The position numbers and the translations under genes were made by a program. From a virus, in IMG/VR virus record IMGVR_UViG_3300021512_000004, positions 1-64,000 of that record: DNA of 64,000 nucleotides; one strand, 5' to 3'. Numbering within the stretch: position 1 is the first letter of the stretch; each line of letters starts with the position of its first letter. This document shows, piece by piece, positions 50,211-57,745 of this stretch. A model generated the notes under the pieces. That model made no database searches. It had not been told where the DNA came from and saw only the letters and a list, made by a program, of their open reading frames with translations.

Positions 50211-50397
50211 AGATTTGACAGACCCAGCCAACACAGTGATCTCAATCAACCTTAAAGATGGGAGATACTTTGAAGAATGTGACCTTACAAGTGATCCGTT
50301 TGGGGTGCCAGGGTTCGTTGCCTTTTGGGTAGGAGAAACCATACTGGTGATCCCACTGTCAACAGTGGTCAGTATGACAATGCAGGTCGGCGTGTAG
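50203..50397 (+). CDS. Small early protein
   Basis: 64 residues from ATG 50203, overlapping the previous gene. Begins MIRDLTDPANTVISINLKDG; the C-terminal half is Val/Thr-rich (ILVIPLSTVVSMTMQV). Ribosome site weak. Function unknown. Confidence 0.45.
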   Translation: MIRDLTDPANTVISINLKDGRYFEECDLTSDPFGVPGFVAFWVGETILVIPLSTVVSMTMQVGV

Positions 50398-50419
50398 CCG
50401 CTTGGATCGGAGGGTGGGG

Positions 50420-50533
50420 ATGAAGAAACTAATTATAGGCAACTGTAATAACTGTCCTTTTATACGTGACGAAGAAACACGCTCAGAATTATTATTTGCT
50501 TACATAACAAAAGACCAGAGGGAGAATAAATGA
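50420..50533 (+). CDS. Very small Cys-containing protein
   Basis: 37 residues with GGAGG upstream. NCNNCPFIRDEE carries a Cys pair seen in many short phage proteins; the stop overlaps the next ATG by four bases. Function unknown. Confidence 0.55.
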   Translation: MKKLIIGNCNNCPFIRDEETRSELLFAYITKDQRENK

Positions 50534-50844
50534 ACCTGATAACATATAAATTTGTGATACCGAAAAAAATAAGCGCGTGTCTACCTACAGATAGGAAGCT
50601 GTTAGTCGAGGCAGAAGCCCGAGGATTTTATAATGGAGATACCCCATATAATACCCTGTTTTCTAAACTATTCTTTTCTGGTGGGGAGTTAAACTTCAAG
50701 AGTAATATACCTCCTAAATTTGCAGAGGGGGCCGCCACGTATCTAAAACTATTCATGGGTAGCTTTGAACCAAAACACGAGGAGAAAGAGGCTATCTGCG
50801 CGATGATACTCAGTGAGCTGGTTGACTTACCGACAAAGGATTGA
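50530..50844 (+). CDS. Small early protein
   Basis: 104 residues, GAGGGAG upstream. Mixed fold (GGELNFKSNIPPKFAEGAAT), acidic end. Function unknown. Confidence 0.5.
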   Translation: MNLITYKFVIPKKISACLPTDRKLLVEAEARGFYNGDTPYNTLFSKLFFSGGELNFKSNIPPKFAEGAATYLKLFMGSFEPKHEEKEAICAMILSELVDLPTKD

Positions 50845-50845
50845 G

Positions 50846-51082
50846 ATGAGAAAAATCACTATACCAGAATGGGCCAGGGAGTTACCTGACTCAGCTAACC
50901 TAACGGCCAAGGATGTACTCTCTATATTTGAGTACTCCCCAAAAACATCTTGGTCTACCTTGGTGAGTAATAAGCTATTACCGCCCCCAGACCGCACGAT
51001 GCCTAGATGCGTAGGCCGATGCCCTATATCGTTTTGGTATCTAGGGACTCTGCGCAATTTAGTTACTAATCATGGAGGTTGA
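50846..51082 (+). CDS. Possible AlpA/excisionase-like DNA-binding protein
   Basis: 78 residues from ATG 50846 (AAGGA upstream). The segment LTAKDVLSIFEYSPKTSWST with NKLLPPPDRTMPRCVGRCPI resembles winged-helix AlpA-type proteins, where a helix-turn-helix is followed by P-x-P and a wing. It may be a regulator of the surrounding operon. Homology not certain. Confidence 0.5.
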   Translation: MRKITIPEWARELPDSANLTAKDVLSIFEYSPKTSWSTLVSNKLLPPPDRTMPRCVGRCPISFWYLGTLRNLVTNHGG

Positions 51083-51083
51083 A

Positions 51084-52082
51084 ATGAACTTAATGACGGC
51101 GCAATCAGAGATAGTCAGGATGAAGCGGGAGCTCGGGGTTAGGAATTTTAAAGCCCTTAATGGCAGTTACTACAGGACAAAGAAAAGTCAAAGGGAGCTG
51201 ATCACCTCCACCTGCGGGAAGAAGATATCCCAAGCTCACTTCCTAAGGGAGTGTGTGCGATTTCAAGGGGTGAAGGATGCCTTCAGAAAAGAGGCCAATT
51301 CTAAAGTCAGAGTAAGACGAAGCTACAGTAAGCCTTTTCGTTATGGAGATCTAAATCAAAGGATCTCAGATGGCAGGTGCGGAATCGCTCAAGCATTGAG
51401 AGCGCGGAAGGCCATTATACGACAAGCTGTTTCTGACAGTATAAAGCACCCTGCGGGACAATCCACTATTAACATTGAAATGGTAGAGACGCCTGAGGAG
51501 GTTTATTACACCTCTCGCACGGAGAAAGGAGAGCAGTACAGCAGTAGATGTACGTTCAGAAAAACAGATTTGATTGTGAATGTTGGCCTACCGCATAAGT
51601 GGTACAGCAGAGTCTATAAAAAAGGATTCTCCACTGTGGACGGACTGTTTAACTTAGACATATCCACACCTCTAAGGAACCAGCCTGAAGGGGTGGAGGT
51701 AAGAGCGGCAAAATTCCTATACCCTGGGAGAGGGTGCTCTTACCACGTAATGGATGGATTTATAGCGTTTGCGGAAGAGTTCTCTTTCCATGGAAAAACC
51801 CTAAAGTCCTCTATTAAAGGTGTGGCAAAGAAAGCCAGAATTTCTGAGTTACTTAAGGCTAGGCCCTCAGAAATTATAGCCAGGGCTTTGAAGTCTTCCG
51901 TGAAAGTAGGGGTGAGGGATTCTTATAAAGCAGGTAATTGTCAGTGGGGGACGTTGGACTTTTGCCGCCGTCACAACTTAGATCCGAAGTCAAAGATACC
52001 CCTGGAGGAGTTAGCGGCCTTGGCTCAAAAAGAGCCCAGGGCAGAGGTACTAACCGTATTAGCTATGAAACTTGCAGATTGA
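51084..52082 (+). CDS. Basic early protein of unknown function
   Basis: 332 residues from ATG 51084 with GGAGG five bases upstream. Strongly basic in the N-terminal half (KVRVRRSYSKPFRYGDLNQR, RARKAIIRQAVSDSIKHPAG), suggesting nucleic-acid binding. No known motif found. Confidence 0.55.
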   Translation: MNLMTAQSEIVRMKRELGVRNFKALNGSYYRTKKSQRELITSTCGKKISQAHFLRECVRFQGVKDAFRKEANSKVRVRRSYSKPFRYGDLNQRISDGRCGIAQALRARKAIIRQAVSDSIKHPAGQSTINIEMVETPEEVYYTSRTEKGEQYSSRCTFRKTDLIVNVGLPHKWYSRVYKKGFSTVDGLFNLDISTPLRNQPEGVEVRAAKFLYPGRGCSYHVMDGFIAFAEEFSFHGKTLKSSIKGVAKKARISELLKARPSEIIARALKSSVKVGVRDSYKAGNCQWGTLDFCRRHNLDPKSKIPLEELAALAQKEPRAEVLTVLAMKLAD

Positions 52083-52095
52083 GGGAGTGAGCTAA

Positions 52096-52863
52096 ATGCT
52101 AAATGATATCGCAATACCTAAAAATCTGAATGACTTTATCTCAGCGCGTGACGCGGCAATAGCAGGGTTCTCCCACGCAAAGAGGGCTCTTTACCTAGCA
52201 GAGAAGGCGCTGGACTCTGTGATCTCCTACACCTGGCCTTTGGGATCTAATCCGAAACTTACCAATGAAGAATTTGTCAGGGAAATTGACAGAAGAATGT
52301 GGCGCAAGGCATTCGATCTGACCCGGTTTGCGCAGGTGATGGACAGGGAGGCCAGAGAGAGCTTCAACCAAAGTCTTGACGGCAAACCTCCTGAATTTAC
52401 GGCTGACAATGTTCGGTCTATCTTTTTGTCGGTGTCACAAGAGTCAGACCTGATGTTCAAGCGAGGGCTGGTTAATGTATTCAAGAGAAGAAACTCAGGC
52501 TATAAGACAAATAGCAAAGAGGCGTTTAAGGTTGATCGAAAGATGGTCATGACGTGTATCACCCGACCGAACTATGGTCGAGGGATGCAAATGTCCAGTT
52601 ACGGGGCGGCAGAGATCAACGATATAGACAGGATTTTCAAAACCCTTGACGACAAGAAGCATAATCAAGGGGAGCTTGAAACAGCCCTTAACGCGGCCTG
52701 GAGAGATAAGCCGTATGTTTATGAAGATGACTACTATCAGGTCAAGGGGTTTAAGAACAGCAACGCCCACTTTGTATTCAAGAGGCAAGATCTGCTTGAC
52801 AAGGCAAATTTGCTAATTGCCGAGTATTATGAGGATGGAGCGTTGGCCGATGGTTCTGTGTGA
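52096..52863 (+). CDS. DUF4942 protein
   Basis: 255 residues. The C-terminal half has INDIDRIFKTLDDKKHNQGE and YQVKGFKNSNAHFVFKRQDL with LLDKANLLIAEY, matching the DUF4942 module. That domain is frequently fused to or encoded near DNA methylases. The stop lies inside palindrome 11. Biochemical role unknown. Confidence 0.72.
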   Translation: MLNDIAIPKNLNDFISARDAAIAGFSHAKRALYLAEKALDSVISYTWPLGSNPKLTNEEFVREIDRRMWRKAFDLTRFAQVMDREARESFNQSLDGKPPEFTADNVRSIFLSVSQESDLMFKRGLVNVFKRRNSGYKTNSKEAFKVDRKMVMTCITRPNYGRGMQMSSYGAAEINDIDRIFKTLDDKKHNQGELETALNAAWRDKPYVYEDDYYQVKGFKNSNAHFVFKRQDLLDKANLLIAEYYEDGALADGSV

Positions 52864-52872
52864 ATTCACACA
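52857..52872. repeat. GAATTC palindrome 11
   Basis: Perfect 16-bp core overlapping the stop of the DUF4942 gene, 15 bp before the ATG at 52888. The right-most copy seen. Confidence 0.9.
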
Positions 52873-52887
52873 AAAAGGAGAGTAAGC

Positions 52888-53163
52888 ATGATTGATAAAG
52901 TAGTAATACAGCAGATTAATAAGTTCAAAGTCACTATAAACGGCAAGACCTATGATAACTTTGAGAAAGTTGACGAGTGGAATGGGATGCTACATTTCAC
53001 TGGGCCTAAAGGGATGATCATTGTCCATAAACCGGAAAATATGTTCGCTACGTTTGCAACTATCTTTGGAGGCAGTGATCAAGAGGTGCAGGAAGAGTTT
53101 GACCTGGCGAAAATATCATCAGACTTACTTAAAGATTCAAGGAATGTGGAGGGAGAAAAATGA
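52888..53163 (+). CDS. Small early protein
   Basis: 91 residues with AAAGGAG upstream. Two short sheets (FKVTINGKTYDNFEKVDEWN) and an acidic helix at the end. Overlaps the next start. Function unknown. Confidence 0.5.
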   Translation: MIDKVVIQQINKFKVTINGKTYDNFEKVDEWNGMLHFTGPKGMIIVHKPENMFATFATIFGGSDQEVQEEFDLAKISSDLLKDSRNVEGEK

Positions 53164-53444
53164 GCGGAGGAGATTGGAATCGTATATTCAATGAGGTGGA
53201 AGACGCGGCGGAGAAATTAAAAGCTGAGAGATGCCCTTTGAGGAGGGCTTTCGGAGATCACTTAAGCTTGGTAGCGGAGGCATTACACCAAATAGAACTG
53301 GTTGACGGAGGGGATTCATCGAGTCCAGAGGATACTAACGCTATCAAAAAGGTCTATGGAGACATGGCGGAGTCTGTGGAGTTGGCGGCGTTGCGGGAAG
53401 ATGCAGGAAAACTAATTAAAGAGTTGAGGAGGCTGGGAGGGTGA
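53160..53444 (+). CDS. Conserved phage helical protein
   Basis: 94 residues. Begins MSGGDWNRIFNEVEDAAEKL and has HLSLVAEALHQIELVDGGDS, a familiar phage early pattern. Probable role in nucleotide or host interaction, not established. Confidence 0.6.
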   Translation: MSGGDWNRIFNEVEDAAEKLKAERCPLRRAFGDHLSLVAEALHQIELVDGGDSSSPEDTNAIKKVYGDMAESVELAALREDAGKLIKELRRLGG

Positions 53445-53719
53445 GGAGTTACAAGGGAAGGTCAATCAGAGACTTAGACAAGAAAGGTAATTATTACTCC
53501 AGACATATTGACGCTATGACGAGGGAGAAGCTTCATGGGAAGGCTGAAATTGCCGCTGAGTTAGCTCATAGGGATATGGTTATAGACACCTTAAAGGTGG
53601 GTAATGTTCAGCTGAATAAGTTCGTGAGTTACCTTTTGTCAGACAGGGAGGACTTGGACGACGAGTTTATTGCCTGCCAGAACAAAGAAGATCTTCTTAA
53701 AGTTATCGACACAGTTTAG
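53441..53719 (+). CDS. Small early protein
   Basis: 92 residues from GTG with a GTGA overlap. Basic start then helical (GKAEIAAELAHRDMVIDTLK). Function unknown. Confidence 0.5.
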   Translation: MRSYKGRSIRDLDKKGNYYSRHIDAMTREKLHGKAEIAAELAHRDMVIDTLKVGNVQLNKFVSYLLSDREDLDDEFIACQNKEDLLKVIDTV

Positions 53720-53731
53720 AGGTAAGGGATA

Positions 53732-54010
53732 ATGGAAAACAAAGATTTAAGTCTACTTTGGGTAGGGGCTTTCAGGTATTACCTTGGAGGGCAGAACATA
53801 GCAGTACACAGCTTCTGTAGTCTGTTAATGGACGAGATAGATGCCGGGAGGGTTCCAGACAATGCACAATTCGTCATTAAAAAGGGCTTGCTGGAGGCGT
53901 TTGCAGCGGACGATAAGGATCAAATGCGAGGATTTGATTCATCTATTCTTGGACATAAAGTGGATAGAAGTAAGTGGCTGGAAGTTCTTGGGGCGTTGTC
54001 GGGAGGGTAG
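53732..54010 (+). CDS. Conserved phage protein
   Basis: 92 residues. Contains FRYYLGGQNIAVHSFCSLL and ILGHKVDRSKWLEVL, a pair of motifs recurrent in phage early proteins of this length. Function unknown. Confidence 0.6.
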   Translation: MENKDLSLLWVGAFRYYLGGQNIAVHSFCSLLMDEIDAGRVPDNAQFVIKKGLLEAFAADDKDQMRGFDSSILGHKVDRSKWLEVLGALSGG

Positions 54011-54012
54011 CA

Positions 54013-54462
54013 ATGAAAGCAGAAGAGTTCGTAGCAGAGAGCAATAAAATAGAGCGGATAACTAGACCCCCGAAGCTTGTCGAGATACAGGAGCACGTAA
54101 TATTCATCAACTTACCTGTTATCACCCTAAAGGATCTACTGCGATTTGTAGAGGTCTACCAACCAAATGCAAGGTTAAGGGATAAGTTCGGGCTAGATGT
54201 CTTAGTAGGGCATCACATGCCCCCTTTAGGCAGCCCAAACATGGGAAATCTGGTGGAGGAATTGCTAGACCAACAGGACGACCTATCAGCTTATGAACTC
54301 CATGTAAGGTACGAAAGCTTACACCCATTTACTGACTGCAATGGACGAAGCGGGAGGGCTTTATGGGCGTGGAAAATGATGCAGACGGTAGGGCATTATA
54401 GCCTTGGATTCCTACATCACTTTTATTATCAGGCACTCGATGCCAGTAGGGTTAACAAATGA
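54013..54462 (+). CDS. Fic/Doc-motif protein
   Basis: 149 residues from ATG 54013. A Fic-like active motif lies at 104-115 (HPFTDCNGRSGR), with Cys in place of the usual Gly after Asp; the His and Asn-Gly-Arg are present. Fic proteins transfer AMP or other groups to proteins. The chain is shorter than typical Fic, and an inhibitory motif is not clear. It might modify host proteins or act like Doc toxin. Confidence 0.72.
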   Translation: MKAEEFVAESNKIERITRPPKLVEIQEHVIFINLPVITLKDLLRFVEVYQPNARLRDKFGLDVLVGHHMPPLGSPNMGNLVEELLDQQDDLSAYELHVRYESLHPFTDCNGRSGRALWAWKMMQTVGHYSLGFLHHFYYQALDASRVNK

Positions 54463-54566
54463 CGGACGAAATTATAATTTTCGGAGTTATTCTAATGTGT
54501 ATATTGTTTGCTGGGGATCCAGACTTAATGGATGCAATTATATCTTTAATAGAGTGTAACAAATGA
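54459..54566 (+). CDS. Very small membrane protein
   Basis: 35 residues, ATGA overlaps at both ends with the Fic and dUTPase genes. One transmembrane segment ([15 protein letters not shown]) followed by [13 protein letters not shown]. This plan is seen in short phage proteins beside nucleotide genes. Confidence 0.6.
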   Translation: MTDEIIIFGVILMCILFAGDPDLMDAIISLIECNK

Positions 54567-55321
54567 AAAACATACAATTGAAAATACTGAGTCCGCTAGT
54601 AGGAAATGAGTTCCCAATTCCAGCTTACTCAACAGAGGGATCTGCCGGAATGGATCTCAGGGCCTGCATTGAGCAGGAAATGGCTGTCAGTAAAGGAAAA
54701 GCAGTCTTAATCCCTACTGGGGTAGCTATACACATAGAAGACCCTGCATACGCTGCAGTAATCTTACCAAGATCAGGTCTGGGCCATAAGCATGGAGTAG
54801 TCCTTGGCAATCTGGTGGGGCTGATTGACAGTAAAAATCATAGGTAAATTGCTGTCATTAAATTCGGTGAATTGCTGGGAAATCCTTAGAGTTCTTATAC
54901 CAAAGCGGAACTGGAAACGGTAAACGTAACGGTTTGAAAAGTTAAGAAATTGGACAATCAGCAGCCAAGACCCTGAAAAGTGTAAAAGTATGGGTAAGGT
55001 TCAACGACTAGGTGTTGAGTTAGCTAGACGATACTACACCCACGAGCGCCGGACACTTAAATTAAGTGAAGATATAGTCTGAACTTTAGGGAAACTTAAA
55101 GAAACAAGGATAAAGAGCCTTGTGATAACACGATGGATTACCAAGGACAGTTGATGATCTCCTGCTGGAATAGGAGCGATGTGAGCTACATAGTGAAGCC
55201 TGGGGAGCGCATAGCCCAGTTGATCATTGTTCCTGTAGTGCAGGCAGAATTTGAAGTGGTTGAGGAGTTTAGCCAGAGTCAAAGAGGGGAGGGAGGATTT
55301 GGCAGTACTGGAGTTTGTTAA
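54563..55321 (+). CDS. dut: dUTPase, interrupted by a group I intron
   Basis: Exon 1 is 54563-54832 (90 codons) and exon 2 is 55136-55321; joined they give 151 residues. Motif 1 [10 protein letters not shown], motif 2 [10 protein letters not shown], motif 3 GLIDS|DYQGQ (split exactly by the intron), motif 4 [12 protein letters not shown] and motif 5 [10 protein letters not shown] are all present. It hydrolyses dUTP to dUMP, keeping uracil out of DNA and feeding dTMP synthesis. Without splicing, exon 1 would end shortly after the active-site motif. Confidence 0.92.
54833..55135 (+). ncRNA. Group I self-splicing intron in dUTPase
   Basis: 303 nt. The 5' exon ends GACAGT and can pair with GCTGTC inside the intron (about 54851-54856) to form P1 with the required U-G pair; the intron ends in G before GATTAC. 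Core elements are visible: P-like AATTGCTGGGAAATCC, Q-like AATCAGCAGCCAAG (54956-54969), R-like GTTCAACGACTA (54999-55010), S-like AAGATATAGTC (55069-55079). No endonuclease ORF is inside. Confidence 0.92.
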
Positions 55322-55342
55322 ATAACTGGAGAGGAGACAAAA

Positions 55343-55693
55343 ATGTTTGAGTACAGTGCAGAGGTTAAACGAGTCGTGGACGGAGACACCTATGACTTAG
55401 TAGTTGATCTAGGCTTCAACATAAAACATACGATCAGAGTACGCCTTGACGGGATAGACACACCAGAGCTATTCCGACCTAGAAACTCAGCGGAGAGAAG
55501 CCACGCGGTTGAGGCTGCTGAGTTTGCGTCGAATCAGGTTCTGTCTAGATCTGTGATACTGCGAACCAAAAAGGACAAGACTGGAAAGTATGGAAGGTAC
55601 ATAGCCTCTATCCACTACGGTAGAAATTTTGAGTATGACTTAACCCAGGAGCTGATTTCCAATGGCTTTAGTAAGAGGGGGGAGTATTTATGA
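55343..55693 (+). CDS. Thermonuclease (SNase) family protein
   Basis: 116 residues. VKRVVDGDTYDLVVDLGF and IRVRLDGIDTPELF match the SNase core; KYGRYIASIHYG carries the second active-site Arg. Non-specific nuclease of DNA/RNA; in phages it may degrade host DNA. No signal peptide. Overlaps the next gene by four bases (ATGA). Confidence 0.82.
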   Translation: MFEYSAEVKRVVDGDTYDLVVDLGFNIKHTIRVRLDGIDTPELFRPRNSAERSHAVEAAEFASNQVLSRSVILRTKKDKTGKYGRYIASIHYGRNFEYDLTQELISNGFSKRGEYL

Positions 55694-55959
55694 TCCGAGG
55701 AACAGAAAAAGAAGACATTCAAGCCCTACTAAGACAGGGGATATGTGAAGTAGTATTCACTAAAAAGGACGGATCAGAGCGACAGATGAACTGTACTCTC
55801 GATCAGACGTTCCTGCCATTAGTTGACCAGGAGTCTACTGGAACCGCAACAGGAGAGCATGAAGGATTAGTGACTGTTTGGGATACCGATGCTGAAGGAG
55901 GGAGAAGAATAATTCTTGAGAATATTATTTACGGTCCTAAGCTCCTAACAGGAGAGTAG
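55690..55959 (+). CDS. SH3-like WYL_2/DUF2693 protein
   Basis: 89 residues. GICEVVFTKKDGSERQMNCT is the common start of this small phage barrel family; the end GRRIILENI matches the second strand pair. Believed regulatory or accessory; role unknown. Confidence 0.72.
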   Translation: MIRGTEKEDIQALLRQGICEVVFTKKDGSERQMNCTLDQTFLPLVDQESTGTATGEHEGLVTVWDTDAEGGRRIILENIIYGPKLLTGE

Positions 55960-55993
55960 GGCCGCTCCCAAAGAGGGGTAGGAGCGGCCCTAC
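55956..55993 (+). terminator. Hairpin after the SH3-like gene
   Basis: 13-bp arms (GTAGGGCCGCTCC, 55956-55968, and complement 55981-55993) with a 12-base loop. The exit side is CTACTAACATT without a good T run, so termination is plausible but partial. Confidence 0.6.
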
Positions 55994-56003
55994 TAACATT
56001 GGA

Positions 56004-56037
56004 ACTCCGCAGAGGGGGACAAGGCGCTCTGCGGAGT
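56004..56037 (+). repeat. Second hairpin, adjoining direct repeat
   Basis: 11-bp arms ACTCCGCAGAG and CTCTGCGGAGT with a 12-base loop. Its right arm is part of the 26-bp direct repeat listed next. Confidence 0.65.
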
Positions 56038-56356
56038 AGAAAGTATACCTTACAGGTTATGTACGTTCAATAGGAGTGGAGTTATGGCAAGCATTTTTGT
56101 AATGACAGACCCTATGTCTGAAGTTTACTACTCGCTGAAGGATAATCGGGTTAGAAAGTTCAACCTTCATGGGAAAACGCTGTATGACGAATATAAAGGG
56201 GTTTCTGCGGAAGGGTGGGAGGATGCGCTAGTAAAGTTCGTGAAACAGCAGCGATTGAATATAGATGGAGGGGAAGGACTTCCCTCATTCGTGTACGGCC
56301 TGATTGATAGAGGACTGCTGGAAGACTAACAGGCGCTCTGCGGAGTAGAAAGTATA
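56022..56356. repeat. Pair of 26-bp direct repeats flanking one gene
   Basis: 56022-56047 and 56331-56356 are identical over 26 bp (core GGCGCTCTGCGGAGTAG). They bracket the gene at 56084-56329, with the second copy directly after its stop, as if the gene is a mobile or duplicated unit. No attC-type ends are seen. Confidence 0.8.
56084..56329 (+). CDS. Small early protein between direct repeats
   Basis: 81 residues. MASIFVMTDPMSEVYYSLKD, then a Gly/Glu-rich middle (WEDALVKFVKQQRLNIDGGE) and GLIDRGLLED. GGAGT precedes the start. Function unknown; flanked by the 26-bp repeats. Confidence 0.5.
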   Translation: MASIFVMTDPMSEVYYSLKDNRVRKFNLHGKTLYDEYKGVSAEGWEDALVKFVKQQRLNIDGGEGLPSFVYGLIDRGLLED

Positions 56357-56382
56357 TATCATAAGGTAGGAGGGAGCTAGAG

Positions 56383-56583
56383 ATGAGGTATAAAACTGAA
56401 AATAAGCACATAGATGAGATTAGAAGCGGAGACTACGTGTTACATAATGAGGAGGTGGTAACTGTAGGGCGGAGGGATATAAAACTGAGCGAATTTATGG
56501 GAACAACTCTGTTCGGAGACTGCTATCACTTGGGAACAAAGCCAGTGAAAAAGGTGACAATCCTTGGGAGTGAAAGACTATGA
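56383..56583 (+). CDS. Conserved small phage protein
   Basis: 66 residues. HIDEIRSGDYVLHNEEVVTV and MGTTLFGDCYHLG are typical of a short sheet-rich family in phage early regions. Function unknown. Confidence 0.6.
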   Translation: MRYKTENKHIDEIRSGDYVLHNEEVVTVGRRDIKLSEFMGTTLFGDCYHLGTKPVKKVTILGSERL

Positions 56584-56596
56584 GCATCAAAACAAC

Positions 56597-56689
56597 ATGT
56601 CAGAATGGACTGACACTATGATTGAGGACAAGATGGCGGAACCGTTTTTCCGGCACAGTATGTTTAACAATTACACTCTGCCACGTTAG
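56597..56689 (+). CDS. Doubtful very small ORF
   Basis: 30 residues (MSEWTDTMIEDKMAEPFFRH...) in a gap between two better genes; no good ribosome site. Listed only because the 137-bp gap holds nothing else. Confidence 0.2.
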   Translation: MSEWTDTMIEDKMAEPFFRHSMFNNYTLPR

Positions 56690-56720
56690 CTGAGTTGCTA
56701 TCAATTACGGAGGGATAATT

Positions 56721-57008
56721 ATGTGCTTGATAACCGACGTGTATGATGCTGGATACGACTGTAGTAAAAAGGAGAAAGGCTATAGCCCAGAAGGTAGCGC
56801 CGCAGTAGCCCTGGCAAAACATGAGATAGCCTGCCTGAAACTTGAAAGCGAGGGTTATTTTGCAAAGATACAAAAGATGAGGGCTACTCTAGAGTTGACG
56901 AAGAGATCTATTATCGACAGGAGGCTTAATATGCCAGAGACAATGGCCGTGATTGAGGAGGCTTTAGCCTCGCAGCGGTCGATTAAGCTACCATTTAATT
57001 TTGGATAA
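56721..57008 (+). CDS. Small early protein
   Basis: 95 residues, GGAGGG upstream. Helical with DYDAGYDCSKKEKG-like start and RATLELTKRSIIDRRLNMPE. Function unknown. Confidence 0.5.
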   Translation: MCLITDVYDAGYDCSKKEKGYSPEGSAAVALAKHEIACLKLESEGYFAKIQKMRATLELTKRSIIDRRLNMPETMAVIEEALASQRSIKLPFNFG

Positions 57009-57025
57009 ATCCACGGGGGTTGCAG

Positions 57026-57247
57026 ATGAGACTAAAAATTAAACAGAGCCAGAATTTAAAAGAAGGGGAGGTAAGGGTTTGCAAAGGGTTTCTATGGTTG
57101 CCTAAATACCTGGATAGAGAGTGGAGGTGGCTTGAGTTTGCAGAATGGGCACAAATGACAATGCGACTACCCCCACTTGCGGTTGAAGTCGGTTGCTATT
57201 CCCCAGGGCAAACTCCCCTTCAATGGGTGAGTACGGAGTGGAGGTAA
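57026..57247 (+). CDS. Small basic early protein
   Basis: 73 residues from ATG 57026 with GGGGG six bases upstream. VRVCKGFLWLPKYLDREWRW is Trp-rich. It is the last phage-type gene before the cassette array. Function unknown. Confidence 0.5.
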   Translation: MRLKIKQSQNLKEGEVRVCKGFLWLPKYLDREWRWLEFAEWAQMTMRLPPLAVEVGCYSPGQTPLQWVSTEWR

Positions 57248-57317
57248 CCCCCGGGCTGGTTCCTTATAGTTGTAAATTTACTATTTGGAGCGTTAAACGT
57301 AAGGAATTTTACGCAGC

Positions 57318-57371
57318 TCTAACACCAGATTCAGCTGCGCGCTTGGCGCGTCCGCTGGAATTAATGTTAGA
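57318..57371 (-). other. attC-like site 1
   Basis: Ends TCTAACA/TGTTAGA pair; inner boxes TTCAGC and GCTGGAA pair with one unpaired G; the loop GCGCGC/GCGCG folds. The consensus-like reading (TAAC-ATTAA-box with extra C ... GTTAGAG) is on the minus strand. Nearly identical to site 6. Confidence 0.75.
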
Positions 57372-57399
57372 TTGCGATTGATTTTTGGAGGATGAGAGA

Positions 57400-57624
57400 G
57401 TGGATAAAGCAAAAGAGATTCGCAGGGGATTTGTTGATATTTGGAAATGGATAGGCTCGCCAGATTGTTGGTTTTTAATAATGGTTACGTTTTGCCTCTG
57501 GTGCATATTTTTAGCTCCAGAATCAGCTATCGCTGGGCTTGCGAATACATTTATTGTTATCGGGCTGGTTATAATTTGGCATTTGGCAAGAATCGCAAAA
57601 TCCTTAGAGGACAAGGCAATCTAA
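57400..57624 (+). CDS. Cassette protein: small membrane protein
   Basis: 74 residues from GTG 57400 with GGAGG eight bases upstream. Two transmembrane segments (CWFLIMVTFCLWCIFLAPES, LANTFIVIGLVIIWHLARIA). The TAA stop lies in the end of attC-like site 2 (ATCTAACAA), typical of cassette genes. Function unknown. Confidence 0.65.
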   Translation: MDKAKEIRRGFVDIWKWIGSPDCWFLIMVTFCLWCIFLAPESAIAGLANTFIVIGLVIIWHLARIAKSLEDKAI

Positions 57625-57745
57625 CAACCAGCATAACGGGTGAGCGGATAATTTAACTGAGGATGGTGAGCATGGAAAACCAGAACGAACAGAAGCAACA
57701 AGAAACCAGCGGTGAAGAAGCGAATCCGGTTGATGTAATTGTTAG
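57621..57745 (-). other. attC-like site 2
   Basis: 125 bp; end boxes CTAACAA/TTGTTAG (7 bp) and inner boxes CATAAC and GTTGATG with one unpaired G. Minus-strand reading ends GTTAGAT. Same family as site 5, including the internal ORF start. Confidence 0.75.

Noticed and set aside
37847-52872. Palindromes as sigma70 promoters
   Set aside because: Several follow TTGACT or TTGAGT at the right place for a -35, but no -10 element lies 16-18 bases further at any site, and the palindrome itself fills the spacer.
37847-52872. Palindromes as a CRISPR array
   Set aside because: Spacing is irregular (tens of bases to several kb) and genes, not spacers, lie between them.
56600-56720. Another attC-like site (TTTAACAATT...CACGTTAGC)
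   Set aside because: End boxes are suggestive but no inner paired boxes are found.
57223-57381. 52-residue ORF reading through attC-like site 1
   Set aside because: No ribosome site, overlaps the previous gene, and most of its end is just the translated recombination site.
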